Shown piece after piece: positions 16,649 to 23,918 of a DNA stretch of 44,045 nucleotides; position 1 is the stretch's first letter; each line of letters starts with the position of its first letter. The stretch spans positions 1 through 44,045 of the forward strand of contig JBBSML010000021.1 of the NCBI GenBank assembly GCA_038233215.1, in the 5' to 3' direction. Made by a program: the position numbers and the translations under genes. Under the pieces are notes generated by a model. That model had not been told where the DNA came from. It saw only the letters and a program-made list of their open reading frames with translations, and ran no database searches. The DNA is from JACDBZ01 sp038233215. Its GTDB lineage: Bacteria; Chloroflexota; Limnocylindria; QHBO01.

Positions 16649-17329
16649 ATGGCCAAGCGACGTACGTCAGGAATCCAGCGCCGTGAGCGCGCGTCATCCG
16701 AAGCCCTCAGCCGACGCCTCGACGCGGGGAGCGCCGGTGGTCCGATCCTGCCCGATTGGCGGCTGCTGGCCATCGGCGGCGTGCTGCTCGCCGGCGTTGT
16801 GCTCATCGGGCTCGTGCTCCTGATGGGTGGGACACCGAACCCGAACGACGGTGCCCCGCAACCGGATGATGGGCAGACGCACATCGAGGACGGCATCTCC
16901 TGTCGGACGCCGGATGCGCCGTGCGGGGCCGATCCGTACTCGTCGCTTCCAGCCACGTCTGGGCCACACTGGAACACTCCGGCAGCATGGGGCGCCTATT
17001 CCACCCCCCAGAACGAGTCGCAGCTGATCCACAACCTAGAGCACGGCGGCATGGTGATCTGGTACGACGCCGAAGCGCTCGACGCCGCACAGGTGACCGA
17101 ACTCACCTCGTATGTCGAGGGCCAGGTGGCGTCCGGTATCAGCGGGCGCTTCAAGTTCATCGTCAGCCCGTGGGGCGGCTCCGAGCCGCTTGGCGGCAGC
17201 GTCGCCGTCACGTCCTGGCGCCACATCCTGACGCTGGACGCGTTCGACATGTCGGCGATCCGCGCCTTCGCCGATGCGAACTACCTGCGCGACGTGCCCG
17301 AGCCCAACGGCGGTCCCGGCCCGGCCTGA
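16649..17329 (+). CDS. DUF3105-domain membrane-anchored protein
   Basis: A 226-residue protein with a basic N-terminus (MAKRRTSGIQRRERASSE), one membrane helix (LLAIGGVLLAGVVLIGLVLLM, near 42-62), an acidic/Asn-rich linker and a DUF3105 domain outside the membrane. Conserved elements are TSGPHWNTP, QLIHNLEHGGMVIWY and the final FADANYLRDVPEP. The His/Glu-rich pattern (PHW, HNLEHGG) suggests metal binding, but the family has no established function. Two cysteines (CRTPDAPC) may form a disulfide. The start at 16649 is chosen because the upstream extension to 16577 is not protein-like and a -10 box sits in it. Confidence 0.88.
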   Translation: MAKRRTSGIQRRERASSEALSRRLDAGSAGGPILPDWRLLAIGGVLLAGVVLIGLVLLMGGTPNPNDGAPQPDDGQTHIEDGISCRTPDAPCGADPYSSLPATSGPHWNTPAAWGAYSTPQNESQLIHNLEHGGMVIWYDAEALDAAQVTELTSYVEGQVASGISGRFKFIVSPWGGSEPLGGSVAVTSWRHILTLDAFDMSAIRAFADANYLRDVPEPNGGPGPA

Positions 17330-17373
17330 ACCGCGGTTGACCCACCGGGTGCGCTACGCCATCATTCGGGTGC

Positions 17374-17448
17374 GGGCGCCTAGCTCAACGGCAGAGCAAG
17401 TGACTCTTAATCACTAGGTTCAGGGTTCGAATCCCTGGGCGCTCACCA
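17374..17448 (+). tRNA. tRNA-Lys (anticodon CUU)
   Basis: A full cloverleaf is present. The acceptor GGGCGCC pairs with GGCGCTC (one G-U), the anticodon stem AGTGA/TCACT closes the loop CTCTTAA (anticodon CTT), the T arm is CAGGG-TTCGAAT-CCCTG, and the CCA is encoded. It lies 44 bp after the DUF3105 gene. Confidence 0.97.
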
Positions 17449-17470
17449 TTCACCAATCGACCTCACCCCT

Positions 17471-17490
17471 CGGCCGCCCTCGGGCGGCCG
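17471..17490 (+). terminator. Strong hairpin between tRNA-Lys and the M16 genes
   Basis: CGGCCGCCC (17471-17479) and GGGCGGCCG (17482-17490) form a 9-bp perfect GC stem with a 2-nt gap (effectively a 4-nt loop). It could process or terminate the tRNA transcript, but no U-run follows and the M16 gene begins 24 bp later. Confidence 0.4.
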
Positions 17491-17514
17491 CATCGGTCCA
17501 TTCCGGAGGCGCTC

Positions 17515-18792
17515 TTGGCCCAGGTCCCGATCCAGAGACACCTGCTCGACAACGGGCTGCGCGTTGTACTGTCGCGCGACCCACGCGCCCCACTGGTGGC
17601 CGTCAACCTGTGGTACGACGTCGGCAGCAAGCACGAGAAGGCCGGAAAGACCGGGTTCGCACACCTGTTCGAGCACATGATGTTCCAGGGCTCGGCCAAC
17701 GTGGAGAAGGGGCAGCACTTCAGCCTGGTGCAGGCTGCCGGCGGGACGCTGAACGCGAGCACCTGGCTGGACCGCACCAACTACTTCGAGACGCTCCCCG
17801 GCCACGAGCTGGAGCTGGCGCTGTGGCTGGAGGCGGATCGGATGGCGAGCCTGCTGCCGGCCATGACCCAGGAGAAGCTCGACAACCAGCGCGACGTCGT
17901 CAAGAACGAGCGGCGCTGGAGCGTCGACAACCAACCATACGGCTCCTGGGACGAGAAGATGCAGGCGCTGGTCTATCCCGTGGGGCACCCGTACCACCAC
18001 TCGACCATCGGCTCCATGGAAGACCTTTCGGCGGCTTCGCTCGAAGACGTGCAAGACTTCTTCGCAACCTGGTACGCGCCGAACAACGCGGTCCTGACCG
18101 TTGCCGGAGACTTCGAGACCGATGAGGCCCTGGCCATGATCGAGCGCCACTTCGGCCTGATCCCGGCCAATGCCAGCCTCCCTGCCCCACCCGACATGAC
18201 CGTCGACTCGCTCCTCGGTGAGGAGGTGCGCGAGACGGTCGCGGACCAGGTGCCGCTTCCACGCATCTACCTGGCCCATCGCATCCCAGTCTTCGGGACC
18301 GATGCCTTCGATGCCCTGGACGTGGCCGCCGATATCCTCGGCGCCGGACGCGCCTCGCGGCTGTACGCCAACTTGGTGCGAGAACAGCAGGTTGCCCAGG
18401 ATGCAAGCGTCTTCGTCTTCCCCATCGTCGGCGGCGCCAGCATGTTCGCCCTGTGGGTCACCGCGCGACCCGGCGTCAGCATCGAGACGCTCGAGGCGGC
18501 AACGTTGGCCGAGCTCGACGGCCTGGCCAGCAGGGGACCCAGCGACGCCGATCTCGAACGCGTCAACAACCTGCACGCGGCGCACGTGGCCGGGATGCTC
18601 GAGCGGATCAGCGAGCGGGCGGATCGGCTCAGCATGTACACCTGCCTCTTCGATCAGCCCGAGCGAATCAATGAGGAGACGAGCCGCTGGACGGCAGTCG
18701 ACGCAGACAGAGTGACCGATGCGCTGCGCGCCTCACTTCGGCCCGAGAACCGGGTGACGCTGACCTACGTGCCCGCCGAGGCCGCGTCGTGA
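17515..18792 (+). CDS. M16-family zinc metallopeptidase (catalytic partner)
   Basis: A 425-residue insulinase/processing-peptidase family protein. The inverted zinc motif HxxEH is HLFEH (in GFAHLFEHMMF, near residues 53-57), with the downstream Glu in the VVKNERRW helix. The second half holds the usual inactive M16_C domain. Length fits one half of an M16B heterodimer. The start is TTG at 17515 with GGAGG 6 nt upstream; the product begins MAQVPIQRHLLDNGLRVVLSRDP. It overlaps the next M16 gene by 4 bp (GTGA), so the two subunits are co-translated. Likely substrate: short unfolded peptides; the cellular target is unknown. Confidence 0.94.
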   Translation: MAQVPIQRHLLDNGLRVVLSRDPRAPLVAVNLWYDVGSKHEKAGKTGFAHLFEHMMFQGSANVEKGQHFSLVQAAGGTLNASTWLDRTNYFETLPGHELELALWLEADRMASLLPAMTQEKLDNQRDVVKNERRWSVDNQPYGSWDEKMQALVYPVGHPYHHSTIGSMEDLSAASLEDVQDFFATWYAPNNAVLTVAGDFETDEALAMIERHFGLIPANASLPAPPDMTVDSLLGEEVRETVADQVPLPRIYLAHRIPVFGTDAFDALDVAADILGAGRASRLYANLVREQQVAQDASVFVFPIVGGASMFALWVTARPGVSIETLEAATLAELDGLASRGPSDADLERVNNLHAAHVAGMLERISERADRLSMYTCLFDQPERINEETSRWTAVDADRVTDALRASLRPENRVTLTYVPAEAAS

Positions 18793-20132
18793 TCACGCGG
18801 CCGGTCGCCGGCGCACCGCGGCCGTATCGGTTCCCGGATTTCGATCATCAGCGTCTGGACAACGGGCTCGGAGTCTGGCTCGTCCCGCTCCCCGACCGCG
18901 AGCTGGTCAGCATCCACCTGCTGACCGATGCGGGTGCCGCGTCGGAGGACGAGGAGCACGCCGGCATCGCTGCCCTCACCGCGCAATTGCTGGTGACCGG
19001 CACGGAGCGTCTCGACGCGTCGGCTTTCGCAGAGACGACGGAACGCCTCGGCATCGAGGTCGGCAGCGAATCCTCGTGGGACAGCGCGCGTGCCGGCTTT
19101 ACCGCGCTTGGGAGCAAGCTGGACGACGGGCTGGCGCTGCTGGCTGAGATGCTGCGGACGCCGCGCCTCGATCCGGGCGAGTTCGATCGGCTCAAGTCGG
19201 AGCGCCTGAACGACATTCTCCAGGCACGGGCCGATGCCGGCCGACTGGCGGACGAGAGTTTCCTTCGCGAGATGTTCGCCGATGATGTTCCGTATGGACG
19301 CATCTCGGCCGGGCGCCCGGAGACCATCGAGACGCTCACCGTTGATGACGCCCGCGCCTTCCACGCGGGCCATTACGCGCCGAACGTGGCCGACATCATC
19401 ATCGCCGGAGCGATCACGCCCGACCTCACCCGTGAAGCGGTCGAACGCCACCTCGGCGACTGGGAAGGCACGGCACCCACGCATCGGACGTTCGAGCCGG
19501 TCCAGCGTGGCGGACGTCGCGTCGTCCTCATCGACCGCCCCGGATCGGTTCAGAGCGAGCTGCGCGTCGGGCACCTGGGAATCAACCGTCATGATCCTCG
19601 CTACTTCCCGGCCATGGTGATGGCGGCACTCCTCGGCGGCGTCTTCGGCAGCCGCCTGAACCTTCGTCTGCGGGAGGAGCTCGGCTACACGTACGGCGCG
19701 CGGTCAAGCTTCGACCCTCGTCGAGCAACGGGACCATTCATCGCCAGCGCCGCGGTACAGACCGAGGTCACGGTCGACGCCATTCGGGAGCTGATCGGGC
19801 AGCTCGAGCGGATCCGCGAGAGCCAGCCGGATGAGGCGGAGCTGGCCGAGGTTCGCGACTTCCTGGTCGGCGTCTTTCCTCTGCGCTTCGAGACGACCAG
19901 CGGCATCGCCTCGGCCATCGAGCCGCTCGCCGTGTACGACCAGCGTCACGACTGGTGGCAGCGATACCGTGCAAACCTCGAGACGGTCGGCGCCAGCGAC
20001 GTCCACCGGGTCGCCCGCGAGCTCGTGCGCCCCGACGAGGCACTCATCCTGGTGGTGGGCGACGCCTCGACGCTGCGTGCCGACCTCGAGGCCGCTGAGC
20101 TCGGCCCCCTCGAGGTCGTCTCGACGACATAG
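18789..20132 (+). CDS. M16-family peptidase, non-catalytic partner
   Basis: A 447-residue M16 homologue that lacks the zinc motif: where HxxEH should be it reads GIAALTAQLL. It retains the C-terminal substrate-binding residues as LREELGYTYGARSSF. Paired active/inactive subunits are standard for the M16B class, where the inactive one supplies the Arg/Tyr pair to the active site. The GTG start at 18789 sits in a 4-bp overlap with the upstream gene. The pair therefore reads as one heterodimeric peptidase. Confidence 0.93.
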   Translation: MITRPVAGAPRPYRFPDFDHQRLDNGLGVWLVPLPDRELVSIHLLTDAGAASEDEEHAGIAALTAQLLVTGTERLDASAFAETTERLGIEVGSESSWDSARAGFTALGSKLDDGLALLAEMLRTPRLDPGEFDRLKSERLNDILQARADAGRLADESFLREMFADDVPYGRISAGRPETIETLTVDDARAFHAGHYAPNVADIIIAGAITPDLTREAVERHLGDWEGTAPTHRTFEPVQRGGRRVVLIDRPGSVQSELRVGHLGINRHDPRYFPAMVMAALLGGVFGSRLNLRLREELGYTYGARSSFDPRRATGPFIASAAVQTEVTVDAIRELIGQLERIRESQPDEAELAEVRDFLVGVFPLRFETTSGIASAIEPLAVYDQRHDWWQRYRANLETVGASDVHRVARELVRPDEALILVVGDASTLRADLEAAELGPLEVVSTT

Positions 20133-20456
20133 CCGGCGCTGACCAGCGGGTACGCCGCGGACCAGCTGAGCGGCGGCTGCATGCCAACAGGTTGGCGCTG
20201 CGACCCGCCGCGGGACAGCTTCGAACGATCGTCGGTCGCTCCGCCAGAACAGGTGGCCATTCGACCGAGGAATCACCATCCGGCAGTCACAAGGCCGATC
20301 CGGTTGGAGGCCGACCTGCGTCTCCAAGGCACTCCACTCTGCGCACCGACCCGTCCCACGGGGCTAACGGCCACGCAGGTGCGGCTCTGCGCCGATCTTC
20401 CCGCACCAGGGGTCAAATGGCGACGGAGCCACCATCGCAACCGCTTTCGATTGCCC
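20133..20456. other. Intergenic region without a supported gene
   Basis: These 324 bp separate the end of the M16 operon from the last ORF of the his operon, convergently. No family-like translation was found on either strand. A 7-bp inverted repeat (GGTGCGG 20378-20384, CCGCACC 20401-20407) and the hairpin at 20420-20438 are the only structures noted. Confidence 0.6.
20414..20438 (-). terminator. Possible terminator of the his operon
   Basis: On the minus strand GCGATGG and CCGTCGC (20438-20420) form a 7-bp stem with one G-U pair and a TGGCT loop, followed shortly by ATTTG. It lies just after the last ORF of the his operon. The U-run is short, so efficiency is uncertain. Confidence 0.4.
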
Positions 20457-20594
20457 TTAACCCACCACGGGTAGCGAGCGATGCTTCAGCATGCCCACCC
20501 ACTTGGCTTGCTCACGAATTTCCCGGAGCCTCAGCCTCCGACACCGCGGCAAGTCGAAACGGACGTATTGCTCAGCGGAGACCAGCTCAGTCAT
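20457..20594 (-). CDS. Possible small ORF at the end of the his operon (45 aa)
   Basis: A 45-codon frame (MTELVSAEQYVRFDLPRC...KHRSLPVVG) starts at an ATG that overlaps the hisIE stop by 8 nt (ATGACTGA), so it could be translated by re-initiation. Its third codon positions are fairly GC-rich but less so than in the neighbours. The sequence is basic, with no recognised family. It may be a real tail gene of the his operon or a chance frame. Confidence 0.3.
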   Translation of the reverse strand: MTELVSAEQYVRFDLPRCRRLRLREIREQAKWVGMLKHRSLPVVG

Positions 20595-21192
20595 CGAGAT
20601 GACGACGTCCGAGCTCCTCCTCGACGTCGGCGAGGGAGAGGCCTCGTGCTTCAAGGAGGACGAGTGCGTGGTAGAAGAGGTCGGCCGCCTCGGCCACGAC
20701 TTCATCGTCGGTGCCGATGAGCGCGGCCGCCGACAGCTCCCCCGCCTCCTCGGTCACCTTCTCGGCCGGCCGCCGCGGTCCACCAGCCAGGAGCTGGGCG
20801 GTGTAGGAACGCTCGGGAAGGGCGTCGCGACGGTCGCCAATCACGCGGACAAGCGCCGCCAGGTCGAAACGCGCTTCGCCGCCGAAACACGAACGCGTTC
20901 CGGTGTGACAGGCGGGGCCTGACGGCTCGACGCGGTACGCGATTGCATCGGCGTCGCAATCGACCGCAATCTCGATGACCCGCATCACGTTCCCGCTGGT
21001 GGCGCCCTTGCGCCACAGCTCGTCGCGCGAGCGGGACCAGAAGTGCGCCTGGCCGGTCCGTTCGGTGGCCTCCACAGCCTGATGGTTGGCCCAGGCCAGC
21101 ATGAGGAGGTCGCCGTGCGACGCATCGGTCACGACAACGGGGAGGAGCTGTCCGCGTGACCAGTCTGGCCGGCGGCCGTTCACCCAAGCCAC
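20587..21192 (-). CDS. hisIE: Bifunctional HisIE (PR-AMP cyclohydrolase / PR-ATP pyrophosphatase)
   Basis: A 201-residue fusion for steps 2 and 3 of histidine synthesis. Residues 1-~110 are HisI, with FWSRSRDELWRKGATSGN, DCDADA and GPACHTGTRSCF supplying metal and zinc ligands. Residues ~115-201 are HisE, an all-helical MazG-like pyrophosphatase (PAEKVTEEAGELSAAAL, EVVAEAADLFYHALVLL). The GTG at 21192 has GGAGG 7 nt upstream; a second GTG at 21183 would give a 4-bp overlap with hisF and cannot be excluded. It is the last recognisable his gene of the operon. Confidence 0.95.
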   Translation of the reverse strand: MAWVNGRRPDWSRGQLLPVVVTDASHGDLLMLAWANHQAVEATERTGQAHFWSRSRDELWRKGATSGNVMRVIEIAVDCDADAIAYRVEPSGPACHTGTRSCFGGEARFDLAALVRVIGDRRDALPERSYTAQLLAGGPRRPAEKVTEEAGELSAAALIGTDDEVVAEAADLFYHALVLLEARGLSLADVEEELGRRHLDD

Positions 21193-21983
21193 GCCGCCAC
21201 CTCCTGCGCAGATGGAGCCGGCGCTGGAAGCCGGACGCTGAGCCCACGGGATGCCAGGGCTTCCTTGAGCGAGCCGATGCGCAGGATGTCGAAGTGGAGG
21301 GTCGAGGCCAGCAGGGCAGCTGAGGCGCCGGCGTCCAGCACCTCGGCCACGTCACCGGCGCTTCCCGCCCCGCCGGACGCGATCACCGGGACCCGCACGG
21401 CCGCCGAGATCGCGGCGGTGAGCTCGATGTCATACCCACTGCGCGTGCCGTCACGGTCGATGCTCGTCACGAGCAGCTCACCCGCGCCCCGCTCGGCCGC
21501 TTCCCGGGCCCAGGCCACGGCCTCGCGTCCGGTCTCCTTGGTGGCGGCCACAGCTCGCACTCGCCACATTCGCGGGGAGAAACGAGCGGCGTCGATGGCG
21601 ACGACAACTGACTGCGAGCCGAGCCGCTCGGCGAGGCGCTCGATGAGCGTCGGATCACGCAACGCGGCGCTGTTGACGGCCACCTTGTCGGCGCCGGCGT
21701 CGAGGAACGCCGCAGCGTCGTCCAGGCTTCGCACGCCGCCTCCGACCGAGAGCGGCACGTCGAGCGCGGTCGCCGCGCGACTGATGAGGTCGAGCAGGCT
21801 GGGACGAGCGTCGCGCGTCGCACCGATGTCGAGGATCGTGATCTCGTCCGCTCCCTCAGCGGCGTAGCGTTCAGCCAGCTCGACCGGGTCGCCGGCATCG
21901 ACCAGGTCGACGAAGCGCGTCCCCTTCACCACGCGACCGTCGGTCACGTCCAGGCAGGCGATGATCCGTTTGCGCAGCGTCAC
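21180..21983 (-). CDS. hisF: Imidazole glycerol phosphate synthase subunit HisF
   Basis: A 267-residue (beta/alpha)8 barrel that, with HisH, converts PRFAR and ammonia to IGP and AICAR. The catalytic Asp11 is in ACLDV, the second acid is in VVVAIDAARFS, and the phosphate-binding loops (SVGGGVRS, VIASGGAGS) are present. The GTG start overlaps the hisA stop by 4 bp (GTGA). The C-terminal ~20 residues (SVRLPAPAPSAQEVAAWLG) are somewhat longer than usual. Confidence 0.97.
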   Translation of the reverse strand: MTLRKRIIACLDVTDGRVVKGTRFVDLVDAGDPVELAERYAAEGADEITILDIGATRDARPSLLDLISRAATALDVPLSVGGGVRSLDDAAAFLDAGADKVAVNSAALRDPTLIERLAERLGSQSVVVAIDAARFSPRMWRVRAVAATKETGREAVAWAREAAERGAGELLVTSIDRDGTRSGYDIELTAAISAAVRVPVIASGGAGSAGDVAEVLDAGASAALLASTLHFDILRIGSLKEALASRGLSVRLPAPAPSAQEVAAWLG

Positions 21984-22708
21984 GCCAGCATCGCCATGGC
22001 ACTGACGGGGTCGATCGCCCCGGTGAGGAGCGCCAGCCCCACGACCGCGCCATCACATCCGACCTCGGCGACCGCACGCAGGTCATCGACGGAGCCAATA
22101 CCGCCGGCCGCCACGAGGACCGCATCGGGCACGGCCGCTCGAAGTCGTGTGAGGAGCTCGAGATTCGGTCCGGCGAGCGTGCCGTCGCGCGCCGTGTCGG
22201 TCACGATCAGGCGCGACGCACCATCGTTGAGCAGGCGTTGCGCCAGCGCCTCGGCCCCCGATTCGCCTGTGCGCCGCCAACCGTCGAGCGCCGGCCGTCC
22301 GCCGCGCAGGTCGAGCGAGACGGCAACCCGGCCCGGGTGCGTGGCGGCACATGCGCGCAGGAACGTCGCGTCTTCGATCGCCGCCGTCCCGAGGAGCGCT
22401 TCGTCGGCACGCTCCAGCAGGGCGTCAACGTCGGCCGCGGGTCTCAGACCGCCGCCCGCCTCCACGATGACCTCGGGCGCCACGGCCCGCGCCGCGGCCA
22501 CGACCTCGCCGAGCTGCTCGAGCTGCATCGGGCGCCCCGCACGCGCGCCGGCCAGGTCGACGACGTGCAGCCGACGGCAGCCGGCCGCCACGAAGCGCCG
22601 GGCGAGCTCGGCGGGGTCCGCATCGGCGTTGATGCGGCGCTCATAGTCGCCCTGCACCAGTCGCACCGCCCCCCCATCAAGAAGGTCGATCGCGGAGATC
22701 AGCTCCAC
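21980..22708 (-). CDS. hisA: ProFAR isomerase HisA
   Basis: A 242-residue (beta/alpha)8 barrel that isomerises ProFAR to PRFAR. Asp8 (SAIDLLDGGAVRL) and the Asp of TDTARDGTLAGPN are the catalytic pair, and phosphate loops (VEAGGGLR, VAAGGIGS) are present. The family's SLDLRGG strand is readable. GTG start at 22708; the 5' end overlaps hisH by 10 bp and the 3' end overlaps hisF by 4 bp. TrpF-like dual activity (PriA) is possible in high-GC lineages but cannot be read from the sequence alone. Confidence 0.97.
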   Translation of the reverse strand: MELISAIDLLDGGAVRLVQGDYERRINADADPAELARRFVAAGCRRLHVVDLAGARAGRPMQLEQLGEVVAAARAVAPEVIVEAGGGLRPAADVDALLERADEALLGTAAIEDATFLRACAATHPGRVAVSLDLRGGRPALDGWRRTGESGAEALAQRLLNDGASRLIVTDTARDGTLAGPNLELLTRLRAAVPDAVLVAAGGIGSVDDLRAVAEVGCDGAVVGLALLTGAIDPVSAMAMLA

Positions 22709-23319
22709 GTCGCCGCCTCGACCCGCGTATCGAGGGCGCCGGCCGCGAAGGCGCTCAGCAGCGCGCGACCGGTAGGCCCGCTCTTCTCAGGATGGAACTG
22801 CGTGCCGGTCAGCGATCCCGAGCGCATGAGCGAGGGAAACCGGAAGCCATCGACGTCAGTCCAGCCGGTGACGGCAGCCGGATCGGCGTCGAGCCAGAAG
22901 CCGTGGACGAAGTACGCGTCGAACGCTCCGGCGTCTGTCCGCACCTCGTTCCAGCCGATGTGCGGCACCTGCCGAGGACCGCCATCGGCAACCGCCGGGA
23001 ATGCGCGGCAGCGGCCAGCGATCAGGCCGAGTCCCGGAGCGCCACCCTCGTCGGAGCCATCGAGCAACAGCTGGGCACCCAGGCACAGCCCCAGCAGCGG
23101 TCGCCCATCCATGCCCCAGCGACGAATCGGCTCCCAGAGACCGCGCGCTTCGAGCTCGACAACCGCCGACGGTGCCGCGCCGACGCCCGGCAGCACCAGC
23201 CGCTCAGCCTCCTCGATCCCCGCTGGGGTGGCCACCAGCCGCGCGTCCGCACCAATTGCCTCGAGCGCGCGCAGCACGGATCGCGTGTTGCCGGACCCGA
23301 AATCCACCACAGCGATCAA
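22699..23319 (-). CDS. hisH: Imidazole glycerol phosphate synthase subunit HisH
   Basis: A 206-residue class I glutamine amidotransferase that delivers ammonia to HisF. The nucleophile is in GLCLGAQLL and the His-Glu pair in GTQFHPEKSG; the oxyanion strand PGVGA is also present. The start is taken as TTG at 23319: it gives the typical opening IAVVDFGSGNTRSVLRAL and a 4-bp TTGA overlap with hisB. The open frame upstream of it (to 23385) is antisense-like filler within hisB. Confidence 0.95.
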   Translation of the reverse strand: MIAVVDFGSGNTRSVLRALEAIGADARLVATPAGIEEAERLVLPGVGAAPSAVVELEARGLWEPIRRWGMDGRPLLGLCLGAQLLLDGSDEGGAPGLGLIAGRCRAFPAVADGGPRQVPHIGWNEVRTDAGAFDAYFVHGFWLDADPAAVTGWTDVDGFRFPSLMRSGSLTGTQFHPEKSGPTGRALLSAFAAGALDTRVEAATWS

Positions 23320-23918
23320 CGGAGCGTGCCCTTGCTGCTCGGTACGGCGGCTTCCGCACCGGCGAGTCGCGGATCGAGCTCCCAAGCCTGTCGCAGCGCT
23401 CGAGCCAGAGATTTTGCGCCGGCCTCGACGAGGTGGTGCGTGCTCCGAGCCCGTCGAACCTCCAGATGGACCGATGCGCGCGCCTCGCGCGCCAGCGTCT
23501 CCACAACATGCGGCCAGAGCTCGAGCCAGACGTTACCGCCGGCCAGCGGATCCGGCCGTGGCTCGATATCGGCGTTCGCGCGTCCCCCGAGATCAACGGC
23601 ACACAGGGCCAGCGCCTCGTCCATCGGCAGCCGGATGTCACCGTAGCGCCGGATCCCGGCACGCTCGCCGAGCGCAATGTCGATCGCTCGTCCGAGCACA
23701 AGCGCCGTGTCCTCGACGGTGTGGTGCTCATCGATATGCACGTCGCCGGTTGCCTTCAGTTCCAGATCGACGAGTGCATGGCGCCCGAACAGGGTCAGCA
23801 GATGGTCGAGGAAACCGATCGGCGTGTCGACGTTGACCTTGCCCGTTCCGTCAAGCTCGATCCGCACGCTGATGCTCGTCTCGGCCGTTGTTCGTTCCGC
23901 GGTACCCGATCGGCTCAC
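23316..23918 (-). CDS. hisB: Imidazoleglycerol-phosphate dehydratase HisB
   Basis: A 200-residue monofunctional IGP dehydratase. The two metal-binding signatures are HIDEHHTVED (about residues 61-70) and STHHLVEAGAK, with the family core PIGFLDHLLTLFGRH between strands. There is no fused histidinol-phosphate phosphatase, as in most bacteria outside the enterics. GTG start with a 4-bp GTGA overlap with the hisDC stop. Confidence 0.96.
   Translation of the reverse strand: MSRSGTAERTTAETSISVRIELDGTGKVNVDTPIGFLDHLLTLFGRHALVDLELKATGDVHIDEHHTVEDTALVLGRAIDIALGERAGIRRYGDIRLPMDEALALCAVDLGGRANADIEPRPDPLAGGNVWLELWPHVVETLAREARASVHLEVRRARSTHHLVEAGAKSLARALRQAWELDPRLAGAEAAVPSSKGTLR

Noticed and set aside
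17443..18585. 380-codon minus-strand frame opposite the first M16 gene
   Set aside because: The plus strand encodes an intact HxxEH peptidase; the minus frame has no recognisable protein features.
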